Source: Bacteroidota bacterium (GTDB taxonomy: Bacteria > Bacteroidota > Bacteroidia > UBA8524). Taken from it: DNA of 64,000 nt. Each line of letters starts with the position of its first letter. Position 1 is the stretch's first letter. A program made the position numbers and the translations under genes. Shown here piece by piece: positions 8,307 to 16,338 of the stretch. Location: positions 1-64,000 of the forward strand of contig WBUH01000016.1 in assembly GCA_008933805.1 (NCBI GenBank), in the 5' to 3' direction. Below the pieces are notes generated by a model, which searched no databases, was not told the origin of the DNA, and worked only from the letters and a program-made list of their open reading frames with translations.

Positions 8307-8851
8307 TATTTAGTTCCTCCTATATCTTCGGGTTCAGCTTCTGAAATCTTTTGAGGAAACTCCTTTTTGATAATTTCCTTTTCAGCATCAGAAAGCGATT
8401 CAAAATCTTTACCGTATTTCTGCTGTGCGGCCTTATCCCTCACTTCCCTATACGCTTTTCTAAGTTTATCCTGCACCTGTACATAAATATCGTATTCAGT
8501 ACCACGGTCGTTTTTCAATGAAATAACCGCTTTTTTGGGATCGTCAGATAGGTTTGCTTCCCTACCGTAGTTAGTGATAAACTTAATCGTCTTAGCCTTC
8601 AATTCTCGAATTTGAATGTATTCACCCTCAACCAGTAATTGGTTGTTTGAGTTGATACGGATTTCAAACACGTTCCTTTTGTTAAACTCAGGAACTTCTT
8701 GATTCGGTAGAGGCATAGGAGGAAGGACAGCGCGCAAACCCATATCGGTATCCATGGTAGTTGTTACCAGGAAGAAGATAAGCAGCAAGAAAGCTATATC
8801 AGCCATCGAGCCTGCATTTATTTCGGGTATTGGGCGTTGCTTGCGGGCCAT
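8306..8851 (-). CDS. exbD: ExbD/TolR-family protein (first copy)
   Basis: A 181-residue protein: basic N-terminus MARKQRPIPEINAGS, one membrane helix with the conserved acidic residue (MADIAFLLLIFFLVTTTMDT, Asp at residue 18), then a larger periplasmic domain ending in a charged tail (DAEKEIIKKEFPQKISEAEP). Paired non-identical ExbD subunits next to one ExbB are usual in Bacteroidota. It begins 1 nt after the end of the 4-TM gene, within a tightly packed operon. Confidence 0.9.
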   Translation of the reverse strand: MARKQRPIPEINAGSMADIAFLLLIFFLVTTTMDTDMGLRAVLPPMPLPNQEVPEFNKRNVFEIRINSNNQLLVEGEYIQIRELKAKTIKFITNYGREANLSDDPKKAVISLKNDRGTEYDIYVQVQDKLRKAYREVRDKAAQQKYGKDFESLSDAEKEIIKKEFPQKISEAEPEDIGGTK

Positions 8852-8852
8852 A

Positions 8853-9326
8853 TTATAATTGTTTAATAAAATCAGTTACGGTATTGTACACATACATAAG
8901 TATGCTTATTACGAATAAGATAACAGTAGCGTTTATCATACCTCCGATAAATTTAGATTTACCCGGGGTATCAATACCCATACTAATGTAAGTAGCTGTT
9001 ACCTCGTTACCTGCAGTAACGTAACCGGCTAAAAATATCAGCGCAAGAGTGCCAACTCCAATACCGGCTGTTTTAAGGCTTTTAGGATTAGCTAGCATAC
9101 CAGTTACCGGTAATACAACAAAAGCTATACCTGCAGCAATTATTGATAATGCAACCGATAACCAAAGTACGATGCCTGTGCCTTTTTGCAAGTTTTCGTC
9201 AAGCACCATCACTTCCGCTGGCTGACCTAGCGAGTCAGACTGAAATAGCATTATATAAAAGCCTATTACAGATATAAGCACTGTAATAGCATAAAATGCT
9301 ATAGTTAAAATTCTTTTTAACGACAT
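8853..9326 (-). CDS. Four-helix membrane protein in Exb operon, unknown
   Basis: A 157-residue protein with four hydrophobic segments: residues about 7-27 (ILTIAFYAITVLISVIGFYI), 50-73 (GIVLWLSVALSIIAAGIAFV), 86-106 (AGIGVGTLALIFLAGYVTAG) and 128-150 (MINATVILFVISILMYVYNT). I do not recognise a named family. Its place between exbB (25 nt upstream) and exbD (1 nt downstream) suggests it is part of, or regulates, the same membrane complex. It is longer than and unlike ExbD. Confidence 0.8.
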   Translation of the reverse strand: MSLKRILTIAFYAITVLISVIGFYIMLFQSDSLGQPAEVMVLDENLQKGTGIVLWLSVALSIIAAGIAFVVLPVTGMLANPKSLKTAGIGVGTLALIFLAGYVTAGNEVTATYISMGIDTPGKSKFIGGMINATVILFVISILMYVYNTVTDFIKQL

Positions 9327-9351
9327 ATCGAAAATGGTTTAAATGACCTAA

Positions 9352-10170
9352 TTACTTAATTTCTTTCCTCACCAACATATCTACTAGAGATATTGATGAA
9401 TCTTCCATATCGTTAACAATCGAATCGATTTTAGAAACGATAATGTTATAGAAGATTTGAAGGATAATCGCAACAATCAAACCCGCAACCGTAGTTAAAA
9501 GAGCGATTTTGATACCACCTGCTACTACTGTTGGAGAAATATCACCTGCTGCTGCAATTTGGTCGAACGCGATAATCATACCGATTACTGTACCCAAGAA
9601 ACCCAACATAGGGGCAAGAGCAATAAACAGGTTAAGCCATACAAGACCCTTTTCCATTTGACCCATTTGTACTGAGCCGTATGAAGCTACTGACTTTTCT
9701 ACAATGTCAATCCCTTCGTGCGAACGGTCAAGACCTTGATAAAATATAGAAGCGATAGGACCACGAGTGTTGCGGCATACCTCTTTAGCAGCTTCAACAC
9801 CACCGGTGTTTAGCGCATCTTCAATATTTGCCAAAAATTTCTTAGTGTTGGTGCTTGAAAGGCTTAGAGTAAGAACCCTTTCAATAGCAATTGCCAAACC
9901 AAAAATCAAGCACAACAATACAGGAGTCATCCATATTGGGTCACCTTCGATAAATTTATCTTTGATAACCTGCATTCCTTCTGCTTTTGCTTCTTCTTTA
10001 GGAGCCTCTTCACTAGTAGCGGCGGCTTTTTTTGACGTGTCTGCTTTTTGGGTAGTGTCAGTTGCTGTGGTTTTAGCGGCACCTGTGTCAGGTTTACTTT
10101 CGGCTAAAACAGTGGTGGCTTGGCATAGCACAAAACCCAAAGCCAAAACCATTGCTAATACTTTTTTCAT
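9352..10170 (-). CDS. exbB: ExbB/TolQ/MotA proton-channel family protein
   Basis: A 272-residue protein starting MKKVLAMVLALGFVLCQATT, a signal-peptide-like N-terminus, then a Lys/Glu/Ala/Thr-rich linker (residues 23-60), then the MotA/TolQ/ExbB domain: EGDPIWMTPVLLCLIFGLAI, LAPMLGFLGTVIGMIIAF (the conserved LGLLGTVxGM-like motif) and GIKIALLTTVAGLIVAI. It forms the channel core with ExbD. The ATG at 10170 is chosen because a TATTTTTG promoter element lies at 10205-10212, inside the longer open frame that reaches 10233. Confidence 0.92.
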   Translation of the reverse strand: MKKVLAMVLALGFVLCQATTVLAESKPDTGAAKTTATDTTQKADTSKKAAATSEEAPKEEAKAEGMQVIKDKFIEGDPIWMTPVLLCLIFGLAIAIERVLTLSLSSTNTKKFLANIEDALNTGGVEAAKEVCRNTRGPIASIFYQGLDRSHEGIDIVEKSVASYGSVQMGQMEKGLVWLNLFIALAPMLGFLGTVIGMIIAFDQIAAAGDISPTVVAGGIKIALLTTVAGLIVAIILQIFYNIIVSKIDSIVNDMEDSSISLVDMLVRKEIK

Positions 10171-10204
10171 ACAAACGTGTTTCTTTAAATTTTTGGATTG
10201 TGGG

Positions 10205-10212
10205 CAAAAATA
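10205..10212 (-). promoter_or_regulatory. Putative -7 element of the Exb operon
   Basis: On the minus strand TATTTTTG matches TAnnTTTG and gives a leader of roughly 28 nt before the exbB ATG at 10170. Confidence 0.5.
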
Positions 10213-10311
10213 GGATAAATTACTATTAAGCATATTAATTCAGCGTTTTTTTTATAAGCTATCTTATCTTGCCCCTGTAAAAACTGTTTTTATTTTAGAG
10301 ACTAAACGTAA

Positions 10312-11679
10312 ATGGCGAAGATACAAAAGTCATTTTTCTGTCAGAATTGTGGATCACAATCCACAAAATGGATTGGAAAGTGCCCAAACTGTGGCGAATG
10401 GAACACCTATGTTGAAGAAATAGTTCATAAAGATAAACCTCAACAAAAGGGATACAAGGCAGGTAGCACTAAAGAGAAGGTAGTTTCAGTGCCTATAAAA
10501 GAGGTAACTGCACAAAGCGGACACCGTATTGTTACCCCTGATGCCGAATTGAACCGCGTATTGGGAAGCGGCATTATGCCGGGCAGTTTGGTATTGCTGG
10601 GAGGCGAACCCGGTATAGGGAAAAGTACCCTGCTATTACAAATGGCGCTGAACTCAGGCTACAAAATTTTGTATGTGAGCGGCGAAGAAAGTGCTGTACA
10701 GATAAAAAACCGTGCCGACCGGATTGGCATTGCGAATGAAAACTGTTACGTTTTTACTGAAACAGGGTTGGATGAAATTTTTACAGCCATAAAAGATGTG
10801 GAGCCTGATATCGTTGTTATAGATTCAGTACAAACGCTGCATTCATCGTTGGTGGATAGCACACCGGGCAGCATTAGTCAGATAAAAGAGTGCGCGGGCG
10901 AACTGCTGCGTTTTGCTAAAGAAACACATACGCCTGTTTTTTTGATAGGCCATATTACTAAAGACGGAGCTATTGCCGGACCAAAAGTGTTAGAACACAT
11001 GGTGGATACCGTGCTGCAATTTGAGGGCGACCGCCATAATACCTATAGATTATTACGCACCACCAAAAACCGTTTCGGAAACACCTCCGAGTTGGGCATT
11101 TATGAAATGGTAGAGGCCGGATTGCGCGAAGTGAGCAACCCTAGCGAAATTCTTATCTCACAAAAAGACGATAACCTAAGCGGTATTGCTATTTGCGCCT
11201 CGCTGGAAGGAGCAAGGCCATTGCTGATTGAAACGCAGGCATTGGTAAGTACGGCAGTGTACGGTACCCCGCAACGCAACAGCAACGGGTTTGATTTGCG
11301 CAGGCTGAATATGTTGTTAGCCGTGCTTGAAAAACGTTGTGGTTTCCGTTTGGGGGTGCAAGATGTATTTATAAATATAGCAGGCGGATTAAAAATAGAA
11401 GACCCCGGGACGGATTTGGCCATCGTCTCTGCGATACTATCCTCATACGAGGATATTGCCATTCCTCATAAAACAGCTTTTGCAGCCGAAGTGGGCTTGA
11501 GTGGTGAAATACGCGCGGTTACCCGTATTGAACAACGCATTAGTGAAGCTGAGAAGCTGGGTTTTGACCGTATCTTCATTTCAAAATTCAATCAAAAAGG
11601 ATTGGAGATGATAAAACCCAAAATAAAAATAGAAGCCGTAGGCAAAGTTGAAGAAGCTTTCGAGCTGCTGTTTGGGTAG
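10312..11679 (+). CDS. radA: DNA repair/recombination protein RadA (Sms)
   Basis: A 455-residue protein with all RadA hallmarks in order: an N-terminal four-cysteine zinc finger (CQNCGS...KCPNCGEWN, residues 9-29), the RecA-like core with Walker A GGEPGIGKSTLLLQ (about residue 93-106), SGEES switch, the RadA-specific KNRFGNTSELGIY motif near residue 250, and the C-terminal Lon-protease-like domain (RLGVQDVFINIAGGLKIEDP). It is a hexameric helicase that promotes branch migration in recombination. Full family length. It stands alone, followed by a block of non-coding repeats. Confidence 0.97.
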   Translation: MAKIQKSFFCQNCGSQSTKWIGKCPNCGEWNTYVEEIVHKDKPQQKGYKAGSTKEKVVSVPIKEVTAQSGHRIVTPDAELNRVLGSGIMPGSLVLLGGEPGIGKSTLLLQMALNSGYKILYVSGEESAVQIKNRADRIGIANENCYVFTETGLDEIFTAIKDVEPDIVVIDSVQTLHSSLVDSTPGSISQIKECAGELLRFAKETHTPVFLIGHITKDGAIAGPKVLEHMVDTVLQFEGDRHNTYRLLRTTKNRFGNTSELGIYEMVEAGLREVSNPSEILISQKDDNLSGIAICASLEGARPLLIETQALVSTAVYGTPQRNSNGFDLRRLNMLLAVLEKRCGFRLGVQDVFINIAGGLKIEDPGTDLAIVSAILSSYEDIAIPHKTAFAAEVGLSGEIRAVTRIEQRISEAEKLGFDRIFISKFNQKGLEMIKPKIKIEAVGKVEEAFELLFG

Positions 11680-11760
11680 TCCCGCTCTAACTCGGTTCGT
11701 AATCGCATAGGAAAATCTTGTGAATGGTGATGAGATGCCGAAACAAGTTCGGCAGGAGAC
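11680..11760. repeat. Partial copy of structured intergenic repeat
   Basis: This stretch repeats the distal third of the element at 11778-11985: a degenerate CCCG..CTCGGTTCG block, then ATCGCATAGG, GTGAATG and the hairpin TGCCGAA-acaag-TTCGGCA (11736-11754) followed by GGAG. The whole 11680-12011 interval holds only this and the next repeat; no gene or RNA of known type is seen. Confidence 0.65.
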
Positions 11761-11777
11761 TACCTGAGTTGCATTTC

Positions 11778-11985
11778 CACCCCCTCACCCCCGCAAGCGG
11801 GGGATATTGAACGACGAACGAAATTTGATACTTGAAAAGTTAATGAGATAGGTCAGCACCCCAATGTCCTCCTTTGGAGGAGGATGTAGGAGGAGGAAAA
11901 CCACCGCCCTCCCGAACTCGGTTCGGGATCGCATAGGGAAATCAAGTGAATGAGATAATGTGATGCCGACATGCGTCGGCAGGAC
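11778..11985. repeat. Structured intergenic repeat, full copy A
   Basis: About 208 bp closely matching 33846-34052. In order: CCCCCGC/GCGGGGG hairpin (11788-11803), the conserved block GATATTGAACGACGAACGAA, AAGTTAATGAG, hairpin TCCTCC-TTT-GGAGGA (11867-11881), GGATGTAG and AGGAGGAAA, hairpin CCCGAAC/GTTCGGG with GATCGCATAG, and hairpin TGCCGAC-atgc-GTCGGCA (11964-11981). No open reading frame is shared by the copies, so it is non-coding. Orientation and boundaries are approximate. Confidence 0.75.
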
Positions 11986-12011
11986 GATGCTGAAACAAGT
12001 TCAACACCTGC

Positions 12012-13454
12012 TTACAGCTTAATGCAAACGTTTTTAGTTTCAGTAAAGAAACGTAGAGCTTCCCAGCCGCCCTCGCGGCCTACACCGCTTTGCTTCATGC
12101 CGCCAAACGGAGTACGCAAATCACGCAGCAACCAGCAGTTAATCCATATTATACCGCTCTTCACTTTGGCAGCCATACGATGGGCCTTAGTCAGATTCTC
12201 AGTCCAAATAGTGGCAGCAAGGCCATAAGTGGTGCTGTTGGCATACATTAGCACTTCTTCTTCCGTATCAAACGGAGTTAGGGTTACTACAGGGCCAAAT
12301 ATTTCTTCTTGGTTAGTGCGGCAATCATAACTCAACCCTTCAATTACAGTAGGCGCAATAAACCAGCCTGTATTGCAACGTCCTTCAGGTTGCACGGTAT
12401 GACCTCCGGTTAGCACTACTCCCCCCTCCTGCTTGGCAAGCTCAATATAGCTTAACACTTTTTCGAAATGGGGTTTTGAGACAATTGCACCCACTTTAGT
12501 AGCATCGTTAGAGGGGTCACCTACTACCAATTGCTTCACTTGGGCTACAAATGCCTCTTTAAATTTATCGTAAATGCTGCGTTGGACGAAAATACGCGAC
12601 CCGCACAAGCAAATCTCGCCTTGATTTTGGAACGAAGAAAGCACCGAGGTTTTCACTGCTTTATCAAAATCGCAATCATCAAAAATGATATTGGGGTTTT
12701 TACCTCCCAACTCCAACGAAAGTTTCTTGAACATGGGTGCGGCAACACCGGCAATGTGTTTACCTGTTGAGGTTCCGCCTGTAAATGATATAGCTGTAAT
12801 TTCAGGATGGCTCACAATGGCATTACCCACCTTAGGACCAAGTCCGTGTACAATATTCAACACGCCTTTGGGCAAGCCTGCCTGTATGCACAACTCACTG
12901 AACAAATAGGCGGTCATGGGAGTAATTTCTGACGGTTTAGCCACCACACAGTTACCCGCTGCAAGTGCAGGAGCTATTTTCCAAGTAAACAGGTACAGCG
13001 GCAAGTTCCACGGACTAATACATCCTACCACTCCAATTGGGGTGCGGGTAGTATAGTTTACTGCAAAATCAGTCATGGGATGCGCTTCGCTGGCATAATG
13101 CTCAATAGCGGTAGCAAAAAAATGAATATTTTGCTGTGCGCGGGGTATCTCGCCCTTTTGTGCTAACCAAACGGGTTTACCTTGGTCGCGGCTTTCTGCT
13201 TTGGCAAGCAGCTCATTATTATCTTCAATCAACTGCGCCAAACGGAGCATAATACTGCTACGTTCATTCACAGGCATATTTGCCCAACCTTCAAACGCAG
13301 CTTTTGCGGCCTCAACTGCGGCTTGCACATCCGCATCATCGCTATCGGGACAAAGGCTATATACTTGACCGGTAGCAGGTTCGTAATTATCTATATACGC
13401 CCCTGATTTTGGGGCAATTAATTCACCGTTAATGTAGTTGGCTATCTTTTGCAT
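12012..13454 (-). CDS. ALDH8A1-like aldehyde dehydrogenase (probable 2-aminomuconic semialdehyde dehydrogenase)
   Basis: A 480-residue NAD(P)-dependent aldehyde dehydrogenase with the catalytic Glu in LELGGKNPNIIFDD and the catalytic Cys in NQGEICLCGSRIFVQRSIY. That cysteine-loop sequence, the PWNLPLYLFTWKIAPALAAG segment and the C-terminal NCWLLRDLRTPFGGMKQSG are, from memory, very close to animal ALDH8A1, the 2-aminomuconic semialdehyde dehydrogenase of tryptophan catabolism, and to bacterial 2-hydroxymuconic semialdehyde dehydrogenases. Substrate is therefore inferred, not shown. A 3-hydroxyanthranilate dioxygenase gene of the same pathway lies at 37454. It is a single gene, divergent from the response regulator, with a promoter element at 13463. 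Confidence 0.9.
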   Translation of the reverse strand: MQKIANYINGELIAPKSGAYIDNYEPATGQVYSLCPDSDDADVQAAVEAAKAAFEGWANMPVNERSSIMLRLAQLIEDNNELLAKAESRDQGKPVWLAQKGEIPRAQQNIHFFATAIEHYASEAHPMTDFAVNYTTRTPIGVVGCISPWNLPLYLFTWKIAPALAAGNCVVAKPSEITPMTAYLFSELCIQAGLPKGVLNIVHGLGPKVGNAIVSHPEITAISFTGGTSTGKHIAGVAAPMFKKLSLELGGKNPNIIFDDCDFDKAVKTSVLSSFQNQGEICLCGSRIFVQRSIYDKFKEAFVAQVKQLVVGDPSNDATKVGAIVSKPHFEKVLSYIELAKQEGGVVLTGGHTVQPEGRCNTGWFIAPTVIEGLSYDCRTNQEEIFGPVVTLTPFDTEEEVLMYANSTTYGLAATIWTENLTKAHRMAAKVKSGIIWINCWLLRDLRTPFGGMKQSGVGREGGWEALRFFTETKNVCIKL

Positions 13455-13462
13455 AGAAGGTA

Positions 13463-13470
13463 CAAAGGTA
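13463..13470 (-). promoter_or_regulatory. Putative -7 element of the aldehyde dehydrogenase
   Basis: On the minus strand TACCTTTG matches TAnnTTTG, 8 nt upstream of the ATG at 13454. Confidence 0.5.
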
Positions 13471-13708
13471 ACATTTTGGAAAGTTAGTTTTTGGAACTTA
13501 CCACATGCAATTCGCAGCTACATCTTTAAAAAAATTGTGATATAGCATTGGCCGTATTTAGATTTATTTTTAAAATAACCGATTAACTTTTAATTATTTG
13601 ATTTTGTGCTTTGTAGGCTATACATACTGTCGTTACTGAGCTGTGGAAAAGTGCACAATCCAAAAAATCAGGACACTAAGCAGTAGGTAATTTGGCATTT
13701 TAATTTTT

Positions 13709-14116
13709 ATGGAGACCGAAAAAGTAAATTTTGCCTGCCTTATAGATGATGATTTGGTGCATGCCTTTATAGTTGAGAAAATGCTGCAAAAAACACCCGA
13801 GTGTACCAACTTACTTGTATTCCCCGACGGCGGCCCTGCCATTGAGTACTTTAAGAGTATGGCTACCAACGCTGATAAGCTGCCCGATGTGATTTTTTTA
13901 GATATTAAAATGCCGGTGGTTGACGGCTGGGGCTTTTTAGAAGAGTTTGCAAAGATTAAAGACTCATTAGCTAAGAAAGTAAGAATCTATATGCTTAGTT
14001 CATCAAAGAACCCGGTAGATATTGAGAAAGCGAAGTCGTATGGCGAAGTAACCGACTATTTAACGAAACCCATTAGCTTAAATCAATACTACTCGATATT
14101 TAAGCAATCCGCATAA
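13709..14116 (+). CDS. Single-domain (CheY-like) response regulator
   Basis: A 135-residue protein consisting only of a receiver domain. The acidic pair is in FACLIDDDLVHAFIVE, the phosphoacceptor Asp in PDVIFLDIKMPVVDGWGFLE (near residue 68), the conserved Ser/Thr in YMLSSSKNP and the Lys in TDYLTKPIS. There is no DNA-binding output, so it must act by protein contact. No histidine kinase is adjacent; the neighbours are unrelated. Stand-alone receivers of this kind are common in Bacteroidota. The 254 bp upstream (13455-13708) hold divergent promoter space and no gene. Confidence 0.9.
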   Translation: METEKVNFACLIDDDLVHAFIVEKMLQKTPECTNLLVFPDGGPAIEYFKSMATNADKLPDVIFLDIKMPVVDGWGFLEEFAKIKDSLAKKVRIYMLSSSKNPVDIEKAKSYGEVTDYLTKPISLNQYYSIFKQSA

Positions 14117-14117
14117 T

Positions 14118-14153
14118 CCTTCGGCAAGCTCAGGGTATTTTGACAGGCTCAGG
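14118..14153. repeat. Dispersed GTCGAAG/CTCAGG-type repeat, copy 1
   Basis: CCTTCGGCAAGCTCAGGG followed by TGACAGGCTCAGG. It is related, in inverse orientation, to the CTGAGC-TTGTCGAAG sequences at 17721-17766 and 24961-24995. Confidence 0.5.
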
Positions 14154-14180
14154 AAAACAACGTCGGTAGTTGTATAAAAC

Positions 14181-14214
14181 AAGAAGGCCCGAACATAAAT
14201 GTTCGGGCCTTCTT
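14181..14214. terminator. Bidirectional terminator
   Basis: A perfect 15-bp stem AAGAAGGCCCGAACA / TGTTCGGGCCTTCTT with loop TAAA between two convergent genes, the response regulator (+) and pyruvate dehydrogenase E2 (-). Confidence 0.85.
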
Positions 14215-14229
14215 AATATCATCATCAGA

Positions 14230-15465
14230 TTACACTAGTAACCTAACGGGCTCTTCAAGCAAGTTTTTAAAGGTTTGCAAGAATTTAGAACCTACTACAC
14301 CGTCAACCACGCGGTGGTCGCAGCTTAAGGTTACTTTCATTACATGACCGGGACGCATTTGACCGTTTTCTACAATCACAGTCTCTTTCATACCGCCCAC
14401 TGCCAATATACAAGCATTGGGAGGATTAATAATGGCGGTAAACTCTTCTATACCGTACATACCCAAATTGCTTATAGAGAAGGTGTTCCCTTCCCACTCA
14501 GCGGGTTGTAGTTTTTTGTTTTTAGCTTTATCGGCCAACTCTTTTACCTCTGCGCTGATTTGGCTAAGGCTTTTGTTATCTGCAAAACGAACTACAGGCA
14601 CCAATAAACCATCGTCAACAGCAACAGCTACACCTACGTGTATGTGGCTGTTGTGGCGGATTTTTTCGCCCATCCACGATGAATTTACTTGAGGGTGTTG
14701 GCGCAACGCAATGGCAGCAGCTTTAATCACCATATCGTTGTACGATAACTTCACAGGTGAGTAGCTATTCATAGCGGTACGGGCTTCCACTGCCTTATCC
14801 ATGTTAATTTCCATGGTAAGGTAAAAGTGAGGAGCTGTGAATTTGCTTTCTGCCAAACGGCGCGCAATGGTTTTGCGCATTTGGCTCACCGGCTCTTCAC
14901 TAAAGCTTTCAACCCCTGTATATGCAGCTGCAGCAGGAACGCTGGCAGCGCTTTCTTTGTAATTCTCAACATCACGCTTCACAATACGGCCGTTATCGCC
15001 GCTACCGTGTATGCGCTGTATATCAATACCGCGCTCTTCGGCCATTTTGCGTGCCAAAGGTGATGCCTTTAAGCGGCTATCGTCGTTACTTGTAACAACT
15101 GGTTGCGCAACGGGTGCAGCAGTATTGTTGGTAACCACTGCCGGAGCTTCGGCTTTGGCCTCTTCTTTAGGAGCCTCAGTTTTAGCTGCGGGCGCACCAC
15201 CTGCCAATAATGCGGCAATATCTTCACCGGGTTCACCTACAATAGCAATAATACCATCAACAGGAACAGCTTGTCCCTTTTGTATGCCTATGTGCAGCAA
15301 AGTGCCTTTCACATAGTTTTCCAACTCCATAGTGGCCTTATCGGTTTCCACCTCAGCCAATATATCACCTGATTTAACAGTATCGCCCACTTTTTTAAGC
15401 CATTCAACAATCACACCTTCAGTCATGGTGTCGCTCATTTTGGGCATTCTTATCACTTCAGCCAT
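14230..15465 (-). CDS. pdhC: Pyruvate dehydrogenase E2 (dihydrolipoamide acetyltransferase)
   Basis: A 411-residue 2-oxo-acid dehydrogenase E2 protein. Residues 1-80 are one lipoyl domain with the lipoylated lysine in VETDKATMELE; an Ala/Pro/Glu-rich hinge follows (residues 92-130); the E3-binding domain is SPLARKMAEERGIDIQRIHG through GRIVKRDVENY; the C-terminal catalytic domain ends with the active-site motif SCDHRVVDG near residue 383. The N-terminus MAEVIRMPKMSDTMTEG fits pyruvate dehydrogenase E2 of Bacteroidota better than the 2-oxoglutarate enzyme. E1 and E3 genes are not in the window, so it is genetically separate. A promoter-like TATTTTTG lies at 15493. Confidence 0.92.
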   Translation of the reverse strand: MAEVIRMPKMSDTMTEGVIVEWLKKVGDTVKSGDILAEVETDKATMELENYVKGTLLHIGIQKGQAVPVDGIIAIVGEPGEDIAALLAGGAPAAKTEAPKEEAKAEAPAVVTNNTAAPVAQPVVTSNDDSRLKASPLARKMAEERGIDIQRIHGSGDNGRIVKRDVENYKESAASVPAAAAYTGVESFSEEPVSQMRKTIARRLAESKFTAPHFYLTMEINMDKAVEARTAMNSYSPVKLSYNDMVIKAAAIALRQHPQVNSSWMGEKIRHNSHIHVGVAVAVDDGLLVPVVRFADNKSLSQISAEVKELADKAKNKKLQPAEWEGNTFSISNLGMYGIEEFTAIINPPNACILAVGGMKETVIVENGQMRPGHVMKVTLSCDHRVVDGVVGSKFLQTFKNLLEEPVRLLV

Positions 15466-15492
15466 TGTATACGTGTTTTAGTATTCGGGGGT

Positions 15493-15500
15493 CAAAAATA
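15493..15500 (-). promoter_or_regulatory. Putative -7 element of pdhC
   Basis: On the minus strand TATTTTTG matches TAnnTTTG, 27 nt upstream of the ATG at 15465. Confidence 0.5.
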
Positions 15501-15549
15501 ATACAATCAACCGTATTTGCAGAACGGTTTATAAAAGGTATGAAAATAG

Positions 15550-15606
15550 TACGGGTTTTTTAAACAGCCAAGGGTTTAAAACCCTCGACTGTTTAAAAAA
15601 CCCGTA
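15550..15606. terminator. Long nested hairpin, probable terminator
   Basis: Arms of 18 bp pair perfectly (15550-15567 with 15589-15606; core ACGGGTTTTTTAAACAG). The 21-nt interior itself contains a second hairpin, AGGGTTTAAAACCCT. Each arm carries a run of six T or A, so it could stop transcription in either direction. It lies between the lipoprotein gene (ends 15651) and pdhC (starts 15465), both on the minus strand. Confidence 0.6.
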
Positions 15607-15650
15607 TGTATCATCCGGCATAAAATCCTATGCTATATTATATAGTATAG

Positions 15651-16133
15651 TTACTGTGCCGTATAGGTTTCGCTGGTAGTAACAGTTAAAAACTGTGTAC
15701 TGCTTATATTCCTTAACACCAGTGTAGTATTATCCACTGATACTATATTCCACGTAGTACCATTAAGAGTAATACTTTGCTCGCTGTTATCAACCGCCCA
15801 GTTATAAGTAGTAACAGGCTGGTTACCGGGGCAAACATTAATGGTTTCTTCTACATCGTATTTTTTGGTGGCCTTAAAAGAAATAAGGTTATCCTTTTGG
15901 CAGGCGGGCACATTACTAAAATCTTCGGTAGGTAACCCATTACTGTACTCCACCGTTTTATTAGTCAATTTCCATTTTTCGGCAATCATTACCTGTGCCT
16001 TTGGTCCCGGAAAAGGGTTTGTTACCACTTTACCTCCGTTCACATTACCCGGATCCGGACTCTCCTCCTTCTTGCAGGCGCTCATTACAAGCGGCACACT
16101 AAAAAGTATCAGCAGTTTTTTAATCATAGTCAT
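15651..16133 (-). CDS. Small lipocalin-like lipoprotein
   Basis: A 160-residue protein with a lipoprotein signal (MTMIKKLLILFSVPLVMSAC, cysteine at residue 20) followed by a charged KKEESPDP linker and a mainly beta domain: EKWKLTNKTVEYSNG, NLISFKATKKYDVEE, TYNWAVDNSEQSITLNG and LVLRNISSTQFLTVTTS. The alternation of W-K-L, F-K-x-x-K-Y and L-x-L-R motifs resembles the lipocalin-like domains common in Bacteroidota lipoproteins. No catalytic residues are evident. Binding or structural role is only a guess. Single gene in its own transcription unit. Confidence 0.75.
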   Translation of the reverse strand: MTMIKKLLILFSVPLVMSACKKEESPDPGNVNGGKVVTNPFPGPKAQVMIAEKWKLTNKTVEYSNGLPTEDFSNVPACQKDNLISFKATKKYDVEETINVCPGNQPVTTYNWAVDNSEQSITLNGTTWNIVSVDNTTLVLRNISSTQFLTVTTSETYTAQ

Positions 16134-16154
16134 AGTTGCTTAGCAAAAGCCGTG

Positions 16155-16162
16155 CAAAAATA
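16155..16162 (-). promoter_or_regulatory. Putative -7 element of the lipoprotein gene
   Basis: On the minus strand TATTTTTG, matching TAnnTTTG, about 21 nt upstream of the ATG at 16133. Confidence 0.45.
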
Positions 16163-16261
16163 AGGTCTTTTTCAGATTCCCTTCCTAACATAAAAACCCA
16201 AAAGTTCCCCCACCATAAAACCCTTGTGCTGCAAAGGTTTCGCCGTGTGGATAAAAATCAG

Positions 16262-16301
16262 TGTCGAAAAGTGGGGGAATATGGAGAAAAGTGTCGGTTT
16301 A
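16262..16301 (+). promoter_or_regulatory. Putative MraZ operator (four 10-bp direct repeats)
   Basis: Four units with exact 10-bp period: GTGTCGAAAA, GTGGGGGAAT, ATGGAGAAAA, GTGTCGGTTT. Each has a TG-rich half and mostly an A-rich half. Known MraZ proteins bind TGGGN direct repeats spaced by 5 nt, which is also a 10-bp period. The array lies just upstream of the -7 element at 16308, so bound MraZ would cover the upstream promoter region, consistent with self-repression of the dcw operon. Confidence 0.7.
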
Positions 16302-16307
16302 TTCTAT

Positions 16308-16315
16308 AATTTTGA
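16308..16315 (+). promoter_or_regulatory. Putative -7 promoter of the dcw cluster
   Basis: TAATTTTG matches TAnnTTTG, 23 nt upstream of the mraZ ATG and 6 nt after the MraZ-type repeats. Confidence 0.55.
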
Positions 16316-16338
16316 AAAGCCTTTAATGTGCCCACGCT

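Noticed and set aside
13455-13708. Additional small gene between the aldehyde dehydrogenase and response regulator
   Set aside because: No frame with codon bias or domain; the interval is consistent with two divergent promoters.
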